This document shows positions 13,110 through 27,000 of a DNA stretch of 64,000 nt, in pieces. How positions within the stretch are numbered: the first letter of the stretch is position 1; every line of letters starts with the position of its first letter. The stretch covers positions 51,196,806 to 51,260,805 of the forward strand of contig CM019218.1 of assembly GCA_009741485.1 (NCBI GenBank). Reading direction: 5' to 3'. Under the pieces are notes generated by a model. The model was not told the DNA's origin, searched no databases, and saw only the letters and a program-made list of their open reading frames with translations. This DNA is from Malurus cyaneus samueli. Taxonomy: Eukaryota; Chordata; Aves; Passeriformes; Maluridae. The translations under genes were made by a program, and so were the position numbers.

Positions 13110-14180
13110 GTGCTCGGGTGGGGAGGCGTGCGGTGCTGTTGGATGGCAGGCAGGAGTGATGCTGGCACCTGGTGCAGGGGACGCGGTGGTGCCATAGGTG
13201 CCAGGCAGGACAGTGACTGTGCTGTGGTGGTGGTGGTACCAGGGGTGCCAGGTGTTGGTGCTGGCGGTACCATGGGTGCCAGGCACAGACAGTGACTGTG
13301 CTGTGGGTGCCAGGCAGAAGTGATGTTGGTACCAGGGGTGGCAGGCAGTGGCAGTGGCGGTGCCATGGGTGCCAGGCATTGGCAATGGCAGTGCCGTGGG
13401 TGGCAGGCATTGGCAATGGCATTGCCGTGGGTGGCAGGCAGTGGTGGTGGCAATGACAGTGTCGTGGGTGCCAGGCAGGACAGTGGCAGTGCCATGGGTG
13501 CCAGGCAGTGGCGATGACAATGCCGTGGGTGGCAGACAGTAGTGGTGGCAGTGCCACGGGTGCCAGGCAGTGGTGGTCCTGTGGGTGAGAGGCAGTGGTG
13601 GTGGCAATGACAGTGTCGTGGGTGCCAGGCAGGACAGTGGCAGTGCCATGGGTGACAGGCAGTGGCGATGACAATGCCGTGGGTGGCAGGCAGGACAGTG
13701 GCGGTGCCGTGGGTGGCAGGCAGTGGTGGTGACAGTTCCGTGGGTGGCAGGCAGTGGGGTGCCGGAGTGCAGGCAGTGGCGGTGGCAGGTGCCACGTGGG
13801 TGAGCAGTGCAGTGGCAATGACATGTTCGTGGGTGGCAGGACAGTGGCGGTGCCGTGGGTGCCAGGCAGTGGGGTGGCGGTGCCGTGGGTGCAGGCAGGA
13901 CAGTGGCAGTGCCGTGGGTGGCAGGCAGGACAGTGGCACGTGCCAGTGGGTGAGCAGTGCAGTGGCAATGACAGTTCTGGGTGGCAGGACAGTGGCGGCC
14001 GTGGGTGCCAGGCAGTGCGTGGCAGTGCCATGGTGACAGAGGCATATCTGGGCGTGGGGTGTGCGGACGAGGATGCGCGGTGCATACGGCTGGGTGCCAG
14101 GTGTCAGTGGCAGGCGTGCGACTGCAGTGCCGGGGTGCGGCAGGCAGTGGCGGTGGCGAGGATGCCATGATGGTTCGCAG
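13110..14180. repeat. GGTGCCAGGCAGTGGCGGTG minisatellite
   Basis: About 1 kb of tandem copies of a roughly 30-36 base unit built from GTGGGTGCCAGGCAG and GACAGTGGCAGTGCC blocks. Unit length and order vary, and the right third (13750-14180) is more disordered, with single-base losses. On the minus strand the array forms a long open frame rich in His, Cys and Pro, which is a property of the repeat rather than evidence of a protein. Confidence 0.9.
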
Positions 14181-14299
14181 GCAGTGGCTGTGTGGCAGTG
14201 CCCTTATGGGTTGCCAGGCAGTGCGAGTGGCGTTGCCTGGTACATGCATGGCAAGACGTAGTGGTCGTAAGGTGCAGACAGTGAATTTGACGTGCACTG

Positions 14300-15351
14300 A
14301 TGTCAGGATGTGCGGTGGCCGTGGTGGTGCCAGGCGGCGCCGGGCGCCGCGTGCTCCGGCTGCGGGACGCTGCATGCTTCCACATCCATCTGCTAGCTCG
14401 GCAGGTCTGACGCGAGGATCAGTCACGCGTTTCATTTTAACCCGTCTGCGGGGGGCGTGAGGGGATGGTGCCTCCCTGTTATATCACTAATTCCCGCCAG
14501 GCCTTGTTAGTTCCAGCACAGCGAGCCTGCACCGCGCTCCCAGTAACTGTTCAGGCCCCCTGTCCCCCTGGGGCCGATGCCCTGCCCTGGCTGGGGACAC
14601 CTCAGGGCCAGCTGTGCACACAGCTTGGACAGTGTGGTGCGTCTCACCGTGCTCCCCACTGTGCTCTACCAGCTTCTGCCCTTCCACCCCAGCACAGGCG
14701 ACAGCACAGGTGATTCGGAGAGTTCTCCTTCTCTGCCTAATTCCACCTCCTAAGAAGGAATGGCTGCTGAGTGTTTTTGGCGACAGGCAGGAGGAAATTT
14801 GAGCTTGTTTCACGGCCACTTTCCCGTCTTGTGTGCAAGAAGCTTTTCCGTTAAGATGAGAATATGATATCAGATCCGGAATGGCATGACGAGTGTCGCT
14901 CGCCACAGCCCCCCTTCTGTCCCCAGCCATGCCACCCCAGCATGCCCAGCCCCCTCAAGCTCTCAGTGATAGGAGTTAGCACGTCACGGACGCTCACATA
15001 GACGCCTATGGGAATGCCGTTTTTTGAAGTCAGACGGATTTTAGGGGAATATCACGGATGAGATTCTTTGGGCGGCGACCTTACCCTAGCGCAGAGCCCT
15101 GCCCAGCAGCTCACCGGTTGCTGGTTTTGAGCACCCGCTGTGCTGTCCCGCGATTCCCCTCAAGCACCGGTGGTTTTCTTCTTGGGCTGTCAATGCACCG
15201 AGGGGTGGTGGGCACTGGAGGAGTCTGTGGGTCCAGAGCTCGGCGGGCATTGTCCCCACACATCCACCTGGACACTCATCCCACAGAGCTGTTGGCAGGA
15301 AGGATGAGGGTCCCCTGCTCCCCCTGTGACTCCCCTCTCCTGTCCCCTCAG
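14300..15351. other. Probable PACSIN1 intron 1 end, no gene recognised
   Basis: Non-repetitive sequence leading to the acceptor of the PACSIN1 start-codon exon. I see no additional exon or RNA gene. Confidence 0.4.
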
Positions 15352-15484
15352 TGCATGAGGCTGGTGTTCGCCCAGGAAACCCCCAGCGCCTGCTCTGACG
15401 CCCGAGGCAGCGCCGGGAGCCATGTCGGGTTCCTACGATGATTCGGCATCGGCCGCCGAGGAAACAACCGACAGCTTCTGGGAG
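15352..15484 (+). CDS. PACSIN1: PACSIN1 start-codon exon (coding 15422-15484)
   Basis: PACSIN1 (syndapin I) is a neuronal F-BAR and SH3 protein that bends membranes and recruits dynamin and N-WASP in synaptic vesicle endocytosis. The exon begins after a pyrimidine-rich CCTGTCCCCTCAG acceptor, carries 70 bases of 5'UTR, and encodes 21 residues, MSGSYDDSASAAEETTDSF plus WE, before a GTGAGT donor in phase 0. This is the conserved N-terminus just before the F-BAR domain. No further PACSIN1 exon is present: about 225 bases later, near 15711, the sequence switches into RPS10 intron 3. Its + orientation matches a head-to-head arrangement with the minus-strand RPS10 fragment at 3140-3614 and conflicts with the + RPS10 3' half, which points to an assembly inversion or misjoin. 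Confidence 0.9.
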
Positions 15485-15710
15485 GTGAGTCCTGGCCATC
15501 CTCTCCTCCCACAGAGCCCCAGGGTGTCCCCTGGGCTGGGGGCTGTCCTCCCCTCCCTGCCTGACAGCATCCCTGCTGCGGTGTCTCCGTGTCTGAGCTG
15601 GCTCTTCTGGAAATCTCAACCTCTGAGGGGCACAGAGCGAGAGGAGGCTGGGAAGGAGCTGCTTTGAGCAATCCAACACCAAAACCACTCCTGCACCCAA
15701 CAGAAACTAA

Positions 15711-15900
15711 AAACCAGCAAGTTCCACCTCAACTTGAAGAACTTTTCATGATGGTGGCAGAGCTGGGACAGCTGTGCAGGGAGGGTTTGGAGTCTCCCTC
15801 TCTGGCCATGTTCCTGTGTCACCTGCTCCAGGTGACCCTGCCTTGGGAGTGGGGGTGCACTGGGTGATTTCCAGCCCCTTCCAATTCCAGCTGATCTGTG
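15711..15900 (+). mobile_element. CR1 3' fragment at the PACSIN1/RPS10 junction
   Basis: From AACTAAAAACCAGCAAGTTC through the block ending CAGCCCCTTCCAATTCC, this matches the reverse complement of 2405-2590 with only a few differences (for example an extra GTGACA near 15825). Upstream of 15711 the sequence is PACSIN1 intron and not CR1, while downstream it is RPS10 intron 3. Two independent CR1 insertions would rarely be this similar and this neatly bounded, so it reads as the same RPS10-intron CR1 with a join placed inside it. Confidence 0.8.
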
Positions 15901-17773
<1,873 letters not shown>

Positions 17774-17798
17774 AACTTCGTGCTCATGTTTTGTGTAT

Positions 17799-17804
17799 AA
17801 TAAA
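17799..17804 (+). terminator. RPS10: RPS10 polyadenylation signal
   Basis: AATAAA lies 26 bases after the stop codon, followed by a short GT-containing stretch. The very short 3'UTR is typical of ribosomal protein genes. Confidence 0.85.
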
Positions 17805-18289
17805 AGAGGTGAAAATGCCACTGGGTTCATTCCTGTGTCTCACTGAAGTGCACAAACAGAGCTCACGAAACACAAGGGTGACTCACATCTTTGGCATCTG
17901 GAGCAGCATTTTGGGAGTGACTAAAAACGGGTTCTAGTGAAGGAACTGTCCAGGTTTAGGAGGGTGTGCAGGTGAGTCCTGGAGGAATGAGGAGCCGTTT
18001 CCTGTCTACCCGAGGCGTTGCTCATTCCCAGTGATCAAGTGGGGCTGGGCTGTGACAGAGCTGTTCTGCAGATGAAAAATTCAGCTGTACTAGCCCGGGT
18101 CCCTCTGGGCAAAGCACAGCCCATGTGGGCGGGTCCACGGCTGCTGCGCCGCAGCGGTGTCACCTGGGCTGTCACTTGTGGGGGACTGAGGGCGGAGTTG
18201 GTGGCAGCACCTGGGGGGGGCCGAGTGAGCAGTGGCCGCCGCCTGCCGCCAGGTGTCGCTCGGCAGCCGGTGACAGTGATCGGTAACGG

Positions 18290-19080
18290 AGCCGGGGTGG
18301 CCGCTGTGTCACCAGCGGGGGGAGCGGACACGGACAGGGACCCGCGGTGTCACTGCCAGGGGGATGGAGGCACACCCGGCTGTACGCAGCGGGAAGGACA
18401 CTGACCCGCCGCGTCAGGGAGGGGGGATGGACACACACACGGAATAATGCCGCGGGATGGGCACCAGCCCGCGGTGTCACCAGAGGGGGGATGGGCACAC
18501 CCGCGTGTCACCGGAGGGGGGGGATGGGCAAGCAGCCCGCCGGTTGTCGGCGGTGGTCACGCGGGGGGGAGGGGTGGGAGAAATGAGCCGAGGCGCAGCC
18601 CGCCGGTCGTCACTTGGAGGCGTGGGCGCGATGCGGCACCCAGCCCCGCGCGTGTCACGCGACGGGCGGACTGGGCCAACGCCCAGCGCCGCGCTGCTGC
18701 AACACCCCGCGCACGCCGCAAGGCGCGGGGGGGTTGGGCAACCCGCCGCGGTGGGGTCCACCCGGAGGGGTGGAGATGAGCACGGGCAGGGCCCCCGCGG
18801 GTTTCACCCCCGGAGGGGGGAATGGTCCACGCAACCAGCCCGCGGTGTCACCGCGCGACGGCGGGCGATCCGCCTCAAGCGCGCGCCGCTTCAAACCGGA
18901 GGCGGGGGGGATGTTCACGGGGCCAGCCCGCGGTGTTCACCGGAGGGGGGATGGCAAGAACCCGCCCGCGTGTTCACCGGGGGGGATGGGCAAGCAGCCC
19001 GCGGTGTCACCGGAGCGGGGGTATGGGCACCAGCCCGCGGTGTCACCGGAGGGGTGGGAGATGGGTACCGGGGGCACAGC
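18290..19080. repeat. GC-rich 35-base minisatellite between RPS10 and NUDT3 (copy 1)
   Basis: Tandem units of about 35 bases with a core CCAGCCCGCGGTGTCACCGG followed by a G-run and ATGGGCA. The unit order is irregular and partly scrambled around 18540-18900. It lies downstream of RPS10 and upstream of the NUDT3 promoter. The second copy at 30160-31040 is more regular and has a different unit count. Confidence 0.9.
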
Positions 19081-19146
19081 GCTAGCACATGAACTGCCAG
19101 CGGAGCCGGGAGGCCTCGTCAGCGTCATTTATCTCTGACATTATCA

Positions 19147-19635
<489 letters not shown>

Positions 19636-19667
19636 TCAACCTTGCACGCACCCTCGACGCGGAGTGC

Positions 19668-19830
19668 GCTTGTACTCCCATAGTGGGACACCGCCTGGTG
19701 CCGGAGACTTTCCTGGCAAAGCACGCACGGCGCCTATTAGACTGCGGCCGGCAGGGTGGGGCGCGACGGGGGGCTGGCACGAATCTCCTCTGAGCCTGTC
19801 TGCGCCCTGCGTCCTCGACGGCTGGGAGGA
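19668..19830 (-). pseudogene. RARA: Damaged RARA first zinc-finger exon
   Basis: Upstream of the second-finger exon on the minus strand, the DNA aligns in order to the exon encoding the EEIVPSPPSPPPLP linker and first zinc finger of RARA. TCAGAGGAGATT, AGCCCCCCGTCG, CCACCCTGCCG, GTGCTTTG.CCAGGA and GGGTGCGTGCAAGG blocks are all present. Reading frame is lost by several one- to three-base insertions and deletions. The dense scatter of indels beside an intact exon looks like uncorrected long-read error rather than slow pseudogene decay. Identification rests on manual alignment to remembered family sequence. Confidence 0.6.
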
Positions 19831-20534
19831 AGGGTGAAATCAGGCGGATGGAGGCCCGCGTCACCTCTCGGGCGAGGCCGCGCTCCGAGCCCTCCCACCA
19901 CAGCTCCACGGTCCAGGCACACGCGCGCCAGCCGCTGCGTGCCCACCCACCGGCGCGTGCGCGGCCGAGAGGGTCGAGCGGGGGGCCAGCGGGGAGAGGA
20001 CCGCGAGCTGGAAAGCAATTGCAGACCGTGACATTTCCAAGTCACCGGAGACGAGTGCTGGAATTGCAGCAAAACAAAAAAAAAGAAAACAGGAAAAAAA
20101 AAAAAAAAAAAAAGGCAAAGAAAAGGGCCGGGATCCCAGGAGCCCCCAGCCCAGGCGGCACTGCCGGCGGATGGGGGAGAGACAGAGGGTGCAAGGCTGG
20201 CTCGGGGGGGACAGTGCCACACTCACTCATTCACACGTGTGGGCACACACACAGTACAGGGTGACCCCCACAGTCCAGGGGTGACCCGCCACCTCCAGCC
20301 AAAGCATGGCTCCCCAGGAGGCTGACGAGGCACTCGTGCACCCACGGCCACCGCCGTATTCCCGAGTCCACCCGGAGGGACCAAGGACCACACACCCAGC
20401 GCGCCCCACGGACGTGGTGCAGGAGTGCCGCAACGCCCAGGTTAAGCCTTGGCTGCGCGCTAACAGCCCCGGGCTCATGGGTGGGCTCGAGCGAACAACA
20501 GGCCCAAGGTTATAAGCGCGCGAGCCCGGGGGGG

Positions 20535-20920
20535 GGGCGCGGCGTGGCGGCGGCCGCCTGCGCGGGGGAGCGATTCTGGGAGCCGCTGCGCCTTTGCGTA
20601 GCGGGCGCGCCGTGAGGCGCGCAGGGCAGCGCCGCCTCCCGACGGCGGCGCTACGCCGTTTGCGTAGCGAGCCCCAAGATGGCGGCGGCGGTCGTCGTCG
20701 GCGGTGGCCAGAGCGCGGCGGCGGCGGCGGCGGGCTGGGAGCGAGGGCAGGGGGTGAGGGCGGACGAAGGGCGGCAGCGCGTAGCGAGACCACAAAGCGA
20801 GACCCACAGAGAGACGTCGCGGGCGGCGGTCCCCCGCGCCCCCGTCCTTCGCCGTCCGGCGGGTCCGCCGCCCCCGCCCCGGGCCGCGCGTCCTCCGGTC
20901 CCGCCGCCCCGGAGCGGAGG
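20535..20920 (+). promoter_or_regulatory. NUDT3: NUDT3 CpG promoter and 5'UTR (copy 1)
   Basis: A very CpG-rich block precedes the NUDT3 start codon. It contains CAAGATGGCGGC at 20675-20686, a textbook YY1 site as found near many housekeeping starts, and two GCGTAGCG blocks. Its left part is replaced by the foreign insert. The equivalent copy 2 region is 31041-31651. Confidence 0.7.
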
Positions 20921-21018
20921 ATGATGAAGCTCAAGTCCAACCAGACGCGCACCTACGACGGGGACGGCTACAAGAAGCGGGCGGCCTGCCTGTGTTTCCG
21001 CAGCGAGAGCGGGAGGAG
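20921..21018 (+). pseudogene. NUDT3: NUDT3 exon 1, copy 1 (one base short)
   Basis: Encodes MMKLKSNQTRTYDGDGYKKR and onward, as in copy 2, but the acidic end is AGCGGGAGGAG instead of AGCGAGGAGGAG. The exon is 98 rather than 99 bases, so it would be out of phase with exon 2 at 42516. Because it belongs to an unmerged overlap, I take this as a sequencing error in a redundant copy, not a second gene. Confidence 0.85.
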
Positions 21019-24000
21019 GTAAGGCGGGCCGGGGGCGAGGCCGGGCCCGGGACCCCGAGCCGCCCGGGGTGGGAGAGACTCCCTCCAAGCGGGGTTTTGT
21101 TTTTAATAGACAAAATTCAGCGTCGCTGGGAGAGTTGGCGCTTCCCACTTGGCTATTCCTCTCGGCTGGAGCAGGGGAGATGCCCGGTGGGCGGCGGGAC
21201 AGGCTGAGGGGAGCGCGGTAGGGGGTTTGGCAGCCGAGGGGACCGACCACGCTGGCAGAACTTCAGTCCAGCACATCACATGAGATGGGAGAGGAAACCT
21301 GACCTTGGATTTATAAAAAGAAACTGGGATAAAAGGGGACTGATGGAGTGCCAGAAGTTGCTGTCCAGAGAGCTAGGGAGGAAGTGGGAATTAAAGGTGG
21401 ATTGGTTGTTTTCAGAGCGACCGCGTTGCTAAGGGGCCGCATTGTCCGGGAAGTTACAAAGAGAAACTTCGCTGCGATGTGCGATTTTACACGAGTTCTT
21501 TATTGACACCGCCTGAGGGTGGGCTCGGGGTGCTCAGAGCAGCAAGGCTGCGGGTCTCCCTTCTGCTGCTGCTGCGAGCCAGGCGTACACACTCCACTGC
21601 GTTTGCTGTGCCCGAGTGGCTGTGCTAAAGTCTTTGTTCTCCTGATTATCATATTTGTAGCTACAGGAAATCGGAAGGGAATGCAGACAGTTCACTGGAG
21701 GAAAGGCAATTAGCATACATCCAGTTATTATTTAACGTGAAGGAGGCTTGCACAAGCCCTTTGTAGCTGTGCTGGCGTGATGAGGAGTGTCAGCGTTTCA
21801 GCAGAAATGGTCTGAAATGACAACAGCGTGTTTGGTGCAGCGCTCGGTGTAGCTGGTCCTTCCAGGAAATTTATGGACTGACCGTGAAAAAGAGCATCAT
21901 TCTTTTGTGTGATGGTGCTGGGGGTGCTCAGCACGGTGGGTGAGGTGATTGGAGTGCCCTGATGCCATTTTACACAATTAGTGGGGTAGTTTGCAAGCTT
22001 TTTTCAAGAGGTGGAGGCTTGGCCATGTGTGATTGCTGTGTGGTGGAGGGTAGAAAAGTTCTTTTAAAGGGTGCCTGAGGCAATCAGCATGTGACTGGTT
22101 GTGAGTTTTATTTTAAAATAAAACCAGACACCTCAGTCTGCAGCTTTGTACAGCTCCAGATGATCCCTCCAGCCCTTGGGAGCTGGTGACAGAGCCCTCA
22201 TGATGCTGGGCACACCGAGGTGTGTTAATGACAGGTGTCAGAGCCCTCACTGTGCTGGGACACCAGGCTGTGTGGCAGTGTCACAGTGCTGACCCAAGAG
22301 GTTGAAGGAGGAAAGTGAACTCGTTCCAGAGGCACGCTGGTGTGGGATGGATGCTTCCAGCAGGCTCAGCTGTCAGGTTGGTGTGAGGCTGAGATTTAAA
22401 ACCATTTTGTGTCAGTCGTGTCTCTGTTACGGTCTCCACCTCTAGTGGATAGAATTTAAACTTGTTCAGGCTCTAGTTTCTAGATGAGACCTGGACTAGA
22501 ACAATCTGTTTCTGCTTTCAGGCAGGATTTGAGGGAGCTGGCTCCCTGTGCTGGTTCATTCCCAGTGGTCTGTAAGCTCTGGGAAGGTTTTTTTTTTTTT
22601 CAAGAAGGTTCTGGGTGAGCTTTGTGTTGTCCTTGCAGTCGCTGTTGGTGGCCTCGTCCCTGAGCTCACAGTGACAGCTGGCAGTGGCTGTGCTGCCCTG
22701 GGACATCTTGGGCAGGGAGCACTGGTTCCGGTGGAAGTGCTGCAGGCCAGATTGGGGTGGGTTTCCTCGGGATGTGCTGTGTGTGTGCTGCTGGTGAGGA
22801 TGGACAGAGGAGGGAGGCAGGAAAGGATGGTTCTGATCTCAGAGCCTTGGAAGTGCTGTGTGTGGTACCTGTGAGCTGAACCCTGAGCTGAAAGTGCATC
22901 CTCTGTTCCCACCTGTTACACCCCTGCTGTGGAAGCTGCCCAGGAAGGGGACTTGTCAGAAATACATCTGGGAAAGTTCTTACCCAATGTCACCTGATTA
23001 ACCCTGCCAGGATGGACTCTGTGCCCAGATCCCATACTTGGCCTTGGTCAAAAGGCTGGGGAGCCACTGAAATTAAACTTGTGCCAATGAGTAAAATCGA
23101 TCCTACCTTATTATTTTTTCTTTCTAATTATTTATTGGGTTAATCCTCATTTCTTGGCTTTTAAATAAACTTTGAGAGAAGTTGACTTGTGTCCACTCAC
23201 TGCTCCTTGCACCTTTTTGATAGCAAGCAAGATGTTACCTGTACACATTTAAGTGCAGAGTTTACCATGGCTGTGAAAGATTTCTTGGTTTGCTCTTGGA
23301 TAGTAATACTTTTTAATGTTACTGATGTATTTTATTATTGATTGCTTCTATTTAAATGGAAATTCAGATCTATTTAAAAGGTCTCTCCAGGGAGGGGAGA
23401 AAGAGCCAGAGCCAAAGTATGTACATTAAAGATCTATTAAAAGCTTAGTGTTTGAAAAGAAGAGAAGAAAAGAAGTGTGTTTTGATAAATAAATTAAACT
23501 TTCTACATTAAAGTAGGATTTTTTCCCTAGGACTGGCTGTTTCTCATTACTGTTTTTTTAAGCACTTAAGAAATAGTAGAACTTTGCTCTTCCCTTTCTT
23601 CTTAATTTCCTGCTATGAATTCAGAAAACCCATTTTTTTCTGGCTTTAACCCTTCATGAGTTCTTGAAATAAAAAAGTTTGTCAATGAACAAGAAGAAAG
23701 GAGAGAATTCTGTTTACACTTACAGAAGAGGCTATTTTCTTCTCTTTAGGTGTTTCCCCCTGACTTTTTAGGTCAGTGATTCATTTTTCTTTGAAATCTT
23801 AGCAGTCCCTGGAGATTGATAAAACACCATGTCCTTGGTTTGGTGGTACATTTGCAAATAAAGAGTCTTAACAGAAAAATACTTTGTTCTTTCTAAGTTT
23901 TTAAGTGATTTATTTTTTCCTTATGCTGCTGGAGGTCGCACATTGTCTCTGCATTGCATTTGGAAGCCACTACTTTTGGGCATGAAAGAAGCTCTGGAAC

Positions 24001-27000
24001 GTTTTTGGAATACCAGGCATTGGCTGAAAAGATGCCTTTGTTACATATTCCTTTAAAAAGTGGCACAGGGAAAATTAATTTCCACATGAATTTCAAATGG
24101 AGGAAAAAACCCACATTTTTGGGGTATTGTGGAAACCCCCCGAATTGTGTGTGGTTTCACAAACCACGATCCACCTCTTTGGGTAGCAGAGAGAGCCGGG
24201 GCAGCAATGGGATTCATTCAAAGAGAGGGAACAGAGTTCAACTTTGCTATTCCCATCTTTTCCCCATGCTATTCCCATCCCATGGAGTGAATTCCCAGGA
24301 TACTTGCAGAAATGTGGGAGGAAAGTGCAGAGGAGAGCTCCCAAGTCTGTGGTACCTGTGGAATCACTCAGTGTGTTCATTGCTTGGGATGTCTTGCCCT
24401 TCAGCGTTGCCGTCAGGGTGTTTTTTTTACATAACACCCTTATTTTTTTTGTGTGGACCGGCTTTTTCCATGAGGAAACATCCAGAAAATGCCCTCAGCA
24501 GCTGGAGCCCTGCTTCGGGTGGCTTTACAGGAATAAAGAGGCACCGTTGGGCTGTGGGTCCGCGCTGGGGCAAGCGGCGGGTTGAACATGCCCACATTGT
24601 GCCTGTGAAAGGACAGATTGCTCGTTAACAACGGGCTTTTTAAAAGACTTTTTTTTGGAGAAATGCCTCGGGAAGAACTTTCTGAGCGGTGAATGAGGCC
24701 TGAATGGAGCTGGGAGAAGAGAGGCTTCACCAGGGGCCGGTGCCCTGGCACGCGTCGAGCCCTTCGGTCACGGAGAGCTGGGCCGGGTGGCCCTGGAAAC
24801 TATGGAATGCAAACGAACCTTTTTTCTTTCCTTCTGGCCTCTCCTGGGCCGGTTTACTCCAGCTGTGATGTAACACAGCAAGCTGGGATTGGAACCCGCC
24901 GAATGTGGTGGGGATCACTGCGGTGCTCCTGGGCTGTCCCCTGTGCCCTGGCTCCAGTGTAAACCAATTAAGCTAAAACCACCCTGAGAGCTTCGCTGTT
25001 GGGATGTAAGTGAGCCCGGCATCATATGATCATCCTGCTGTCCGTGGAATATAGTCCTGAATCGCTGTTCTATGGCTGGTTTGGCTGTTGTTCCCATCAC
25101 TGCATAAAAAGCGTTATGGTTGAAACAAGTGAAGTTCTCCTTGTCTGTTGTAACCTGTTACTCAATCTCCAGGGGGATGAGGAATGGTGGAAGTGGATCC
25201 TTTGCCTGTGTTTCTCTTGGCCCTCTCAGCTCTGCAGATTGTGTAGAATCTGTAGATATGTGCTCTCCAAGAGCAGGAGCATGGATAAACCTCTGGAACA
25301 AAACCTAGCTTTCATCTAAACAGCGTTTCTCCTTCCCAGAAAGCAGCTGTCACTAAACAGTTTTACAAGCAATTCTATGGTCTCTTGTACTTTCCCAAAC
25401 AAACAAAAAGAATGAAAATTGTTACAATTTTCACTTCATTTACTGGAAGCTCAGCGAGCTGTTATGAAACCGAAGAATTGAGTCAGTTTTGTTCTGTTGC
25501 AAGTCAGGGAAAAGTGATGAATATGGAAAGAGGGTGTGTTCACCCTTGGTGTGTGGAGAAGGTCAATGGTGGTGGCTGTGTCTTTCTTGCAGAACACTGC
25601 TTTGGAATCTCTTCCACCTCAGATCCATTTATTGCTTGACCAGGGGCTGGTTTTTTTCCTACTTTTTTCTCCTCACTCTGTGTGTTCTGTATCTCCTCCT
25701 TTTTAAAGAAACTCGTGCCCAGTTCCCTGACTTGGTTCATCTCAGCACCTTCAGACAAACTCCTGCTTGAGGAGACAGGTACAAGCATTTGGGGCTGCAC
25801 CCAGCAGGGACTGCTGCTACAGGACCCATCTTTCCATGGATGGTCTCTCATGGTCTGGAAAAACAACCTCTTTCTCTTCTTCACTCAAAAAAAAAAACCA
25901 AACAAAAAAAACAACCAATAATCCTCAGCGTTTTTTTAAATAAGGAGAATTGTCCTGGTTTTTTTTTGGATAACAAAATTAACAAACTCAATTCTACTAC
26001 AAATAGCAGACTTCCCATGTGGGAATGCTGTAGGTGACATCGTGTGGTTGGGAAGCAGGGCCTCTGTTTCTTTAAACACTGCTTCTTTTTCAGTCCAGCT
26101 GAGGGACTGAGCGCACAGACTAGTCAAGGATTTTCAAATTTTGTGTGTATTTGTTTCAGAATTCTGCTGTGCCACTGAATATTGCACACGACTCTTTGTT
26201 CTCAGAAATTTCACATTAACCTGTGAAATTGGAGGGATATGATGCCTGCTGGTAGATTTTTGACAGATGTTTCAGGGGTTAATTTTCCTTGTGCAAATTA
26301 CATATATGGCTGTTGTGTGTAGAATTCGCTACTTATATTTGAGCAGCTTCCAAGAGTTTGTGTGTGCTGTATTTCACGAGTAGGGTGGTTAATCAGAACA
26401 GCCTGTGGAGCTGCTGACAACCAGAGTCATTTGGGCTTGTAAAAAGCCCAAATACCCCTCATTTCTTTTTCCTCCTTATTCAAAAAGGCACTTTACAAGC
26501 TAACATTCCTGCTGGAAAAGGTGCGCCTAGACAAGTTGTGTAAGCACTAAGTGGTCACCAAACTGGTTTTGACAGGCAGAAATAGGTTCTGGGTTTGGGG
26601 TCTCTCTCTGGGAGTGCCCCTTATCAGCACTCGGCTTCTGAAAACAGCAGCCACTGCTGCAGGCGGTTCAGCTGCTCCCAAAGCATGGGAAGGCATGTTG
26701 CAGATAATTTTTGTGGTTATCTAAACCACGATTTCACTAGAGGGGGAGGACTTGGGGTTGTGTTCCTCCCTGGTAGGAGCAGGCAGTGGCTCTGAAGTTG
26801 CAGGAGTGCTGCAAGTAGCACTAACAGGACCGTGGTGTTCTGGAGCCAGAGCAGCAGCGCGGTACGTGGTGATTTATTATTGTTATTCTAACCAGCAGCC
26901 CTAAAAACCAACAGAATCTTCTGTATTTTTTCCTCTCTGTTATAGGACTGTAGGTGCGATCCAAGCACTTGAAATGACTTGAACTTCTTCCAGTTCACCT

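Noticed and set aside
12972..14435. Open frame of 487 codons on the minus strand
   Set aside because: It is generated by the 30-36 base minisatellite, consists of repeating His, Cys and Pro blocks, has equivalents in several frames, and shows no domain or splice sites.
18440..19080. Regular repeats that could suggest a CRISPR array
   Set aside because: There are no unique spacers between repeats, units are directly adjacent and degenerate, and the genome is a vertebrate's.
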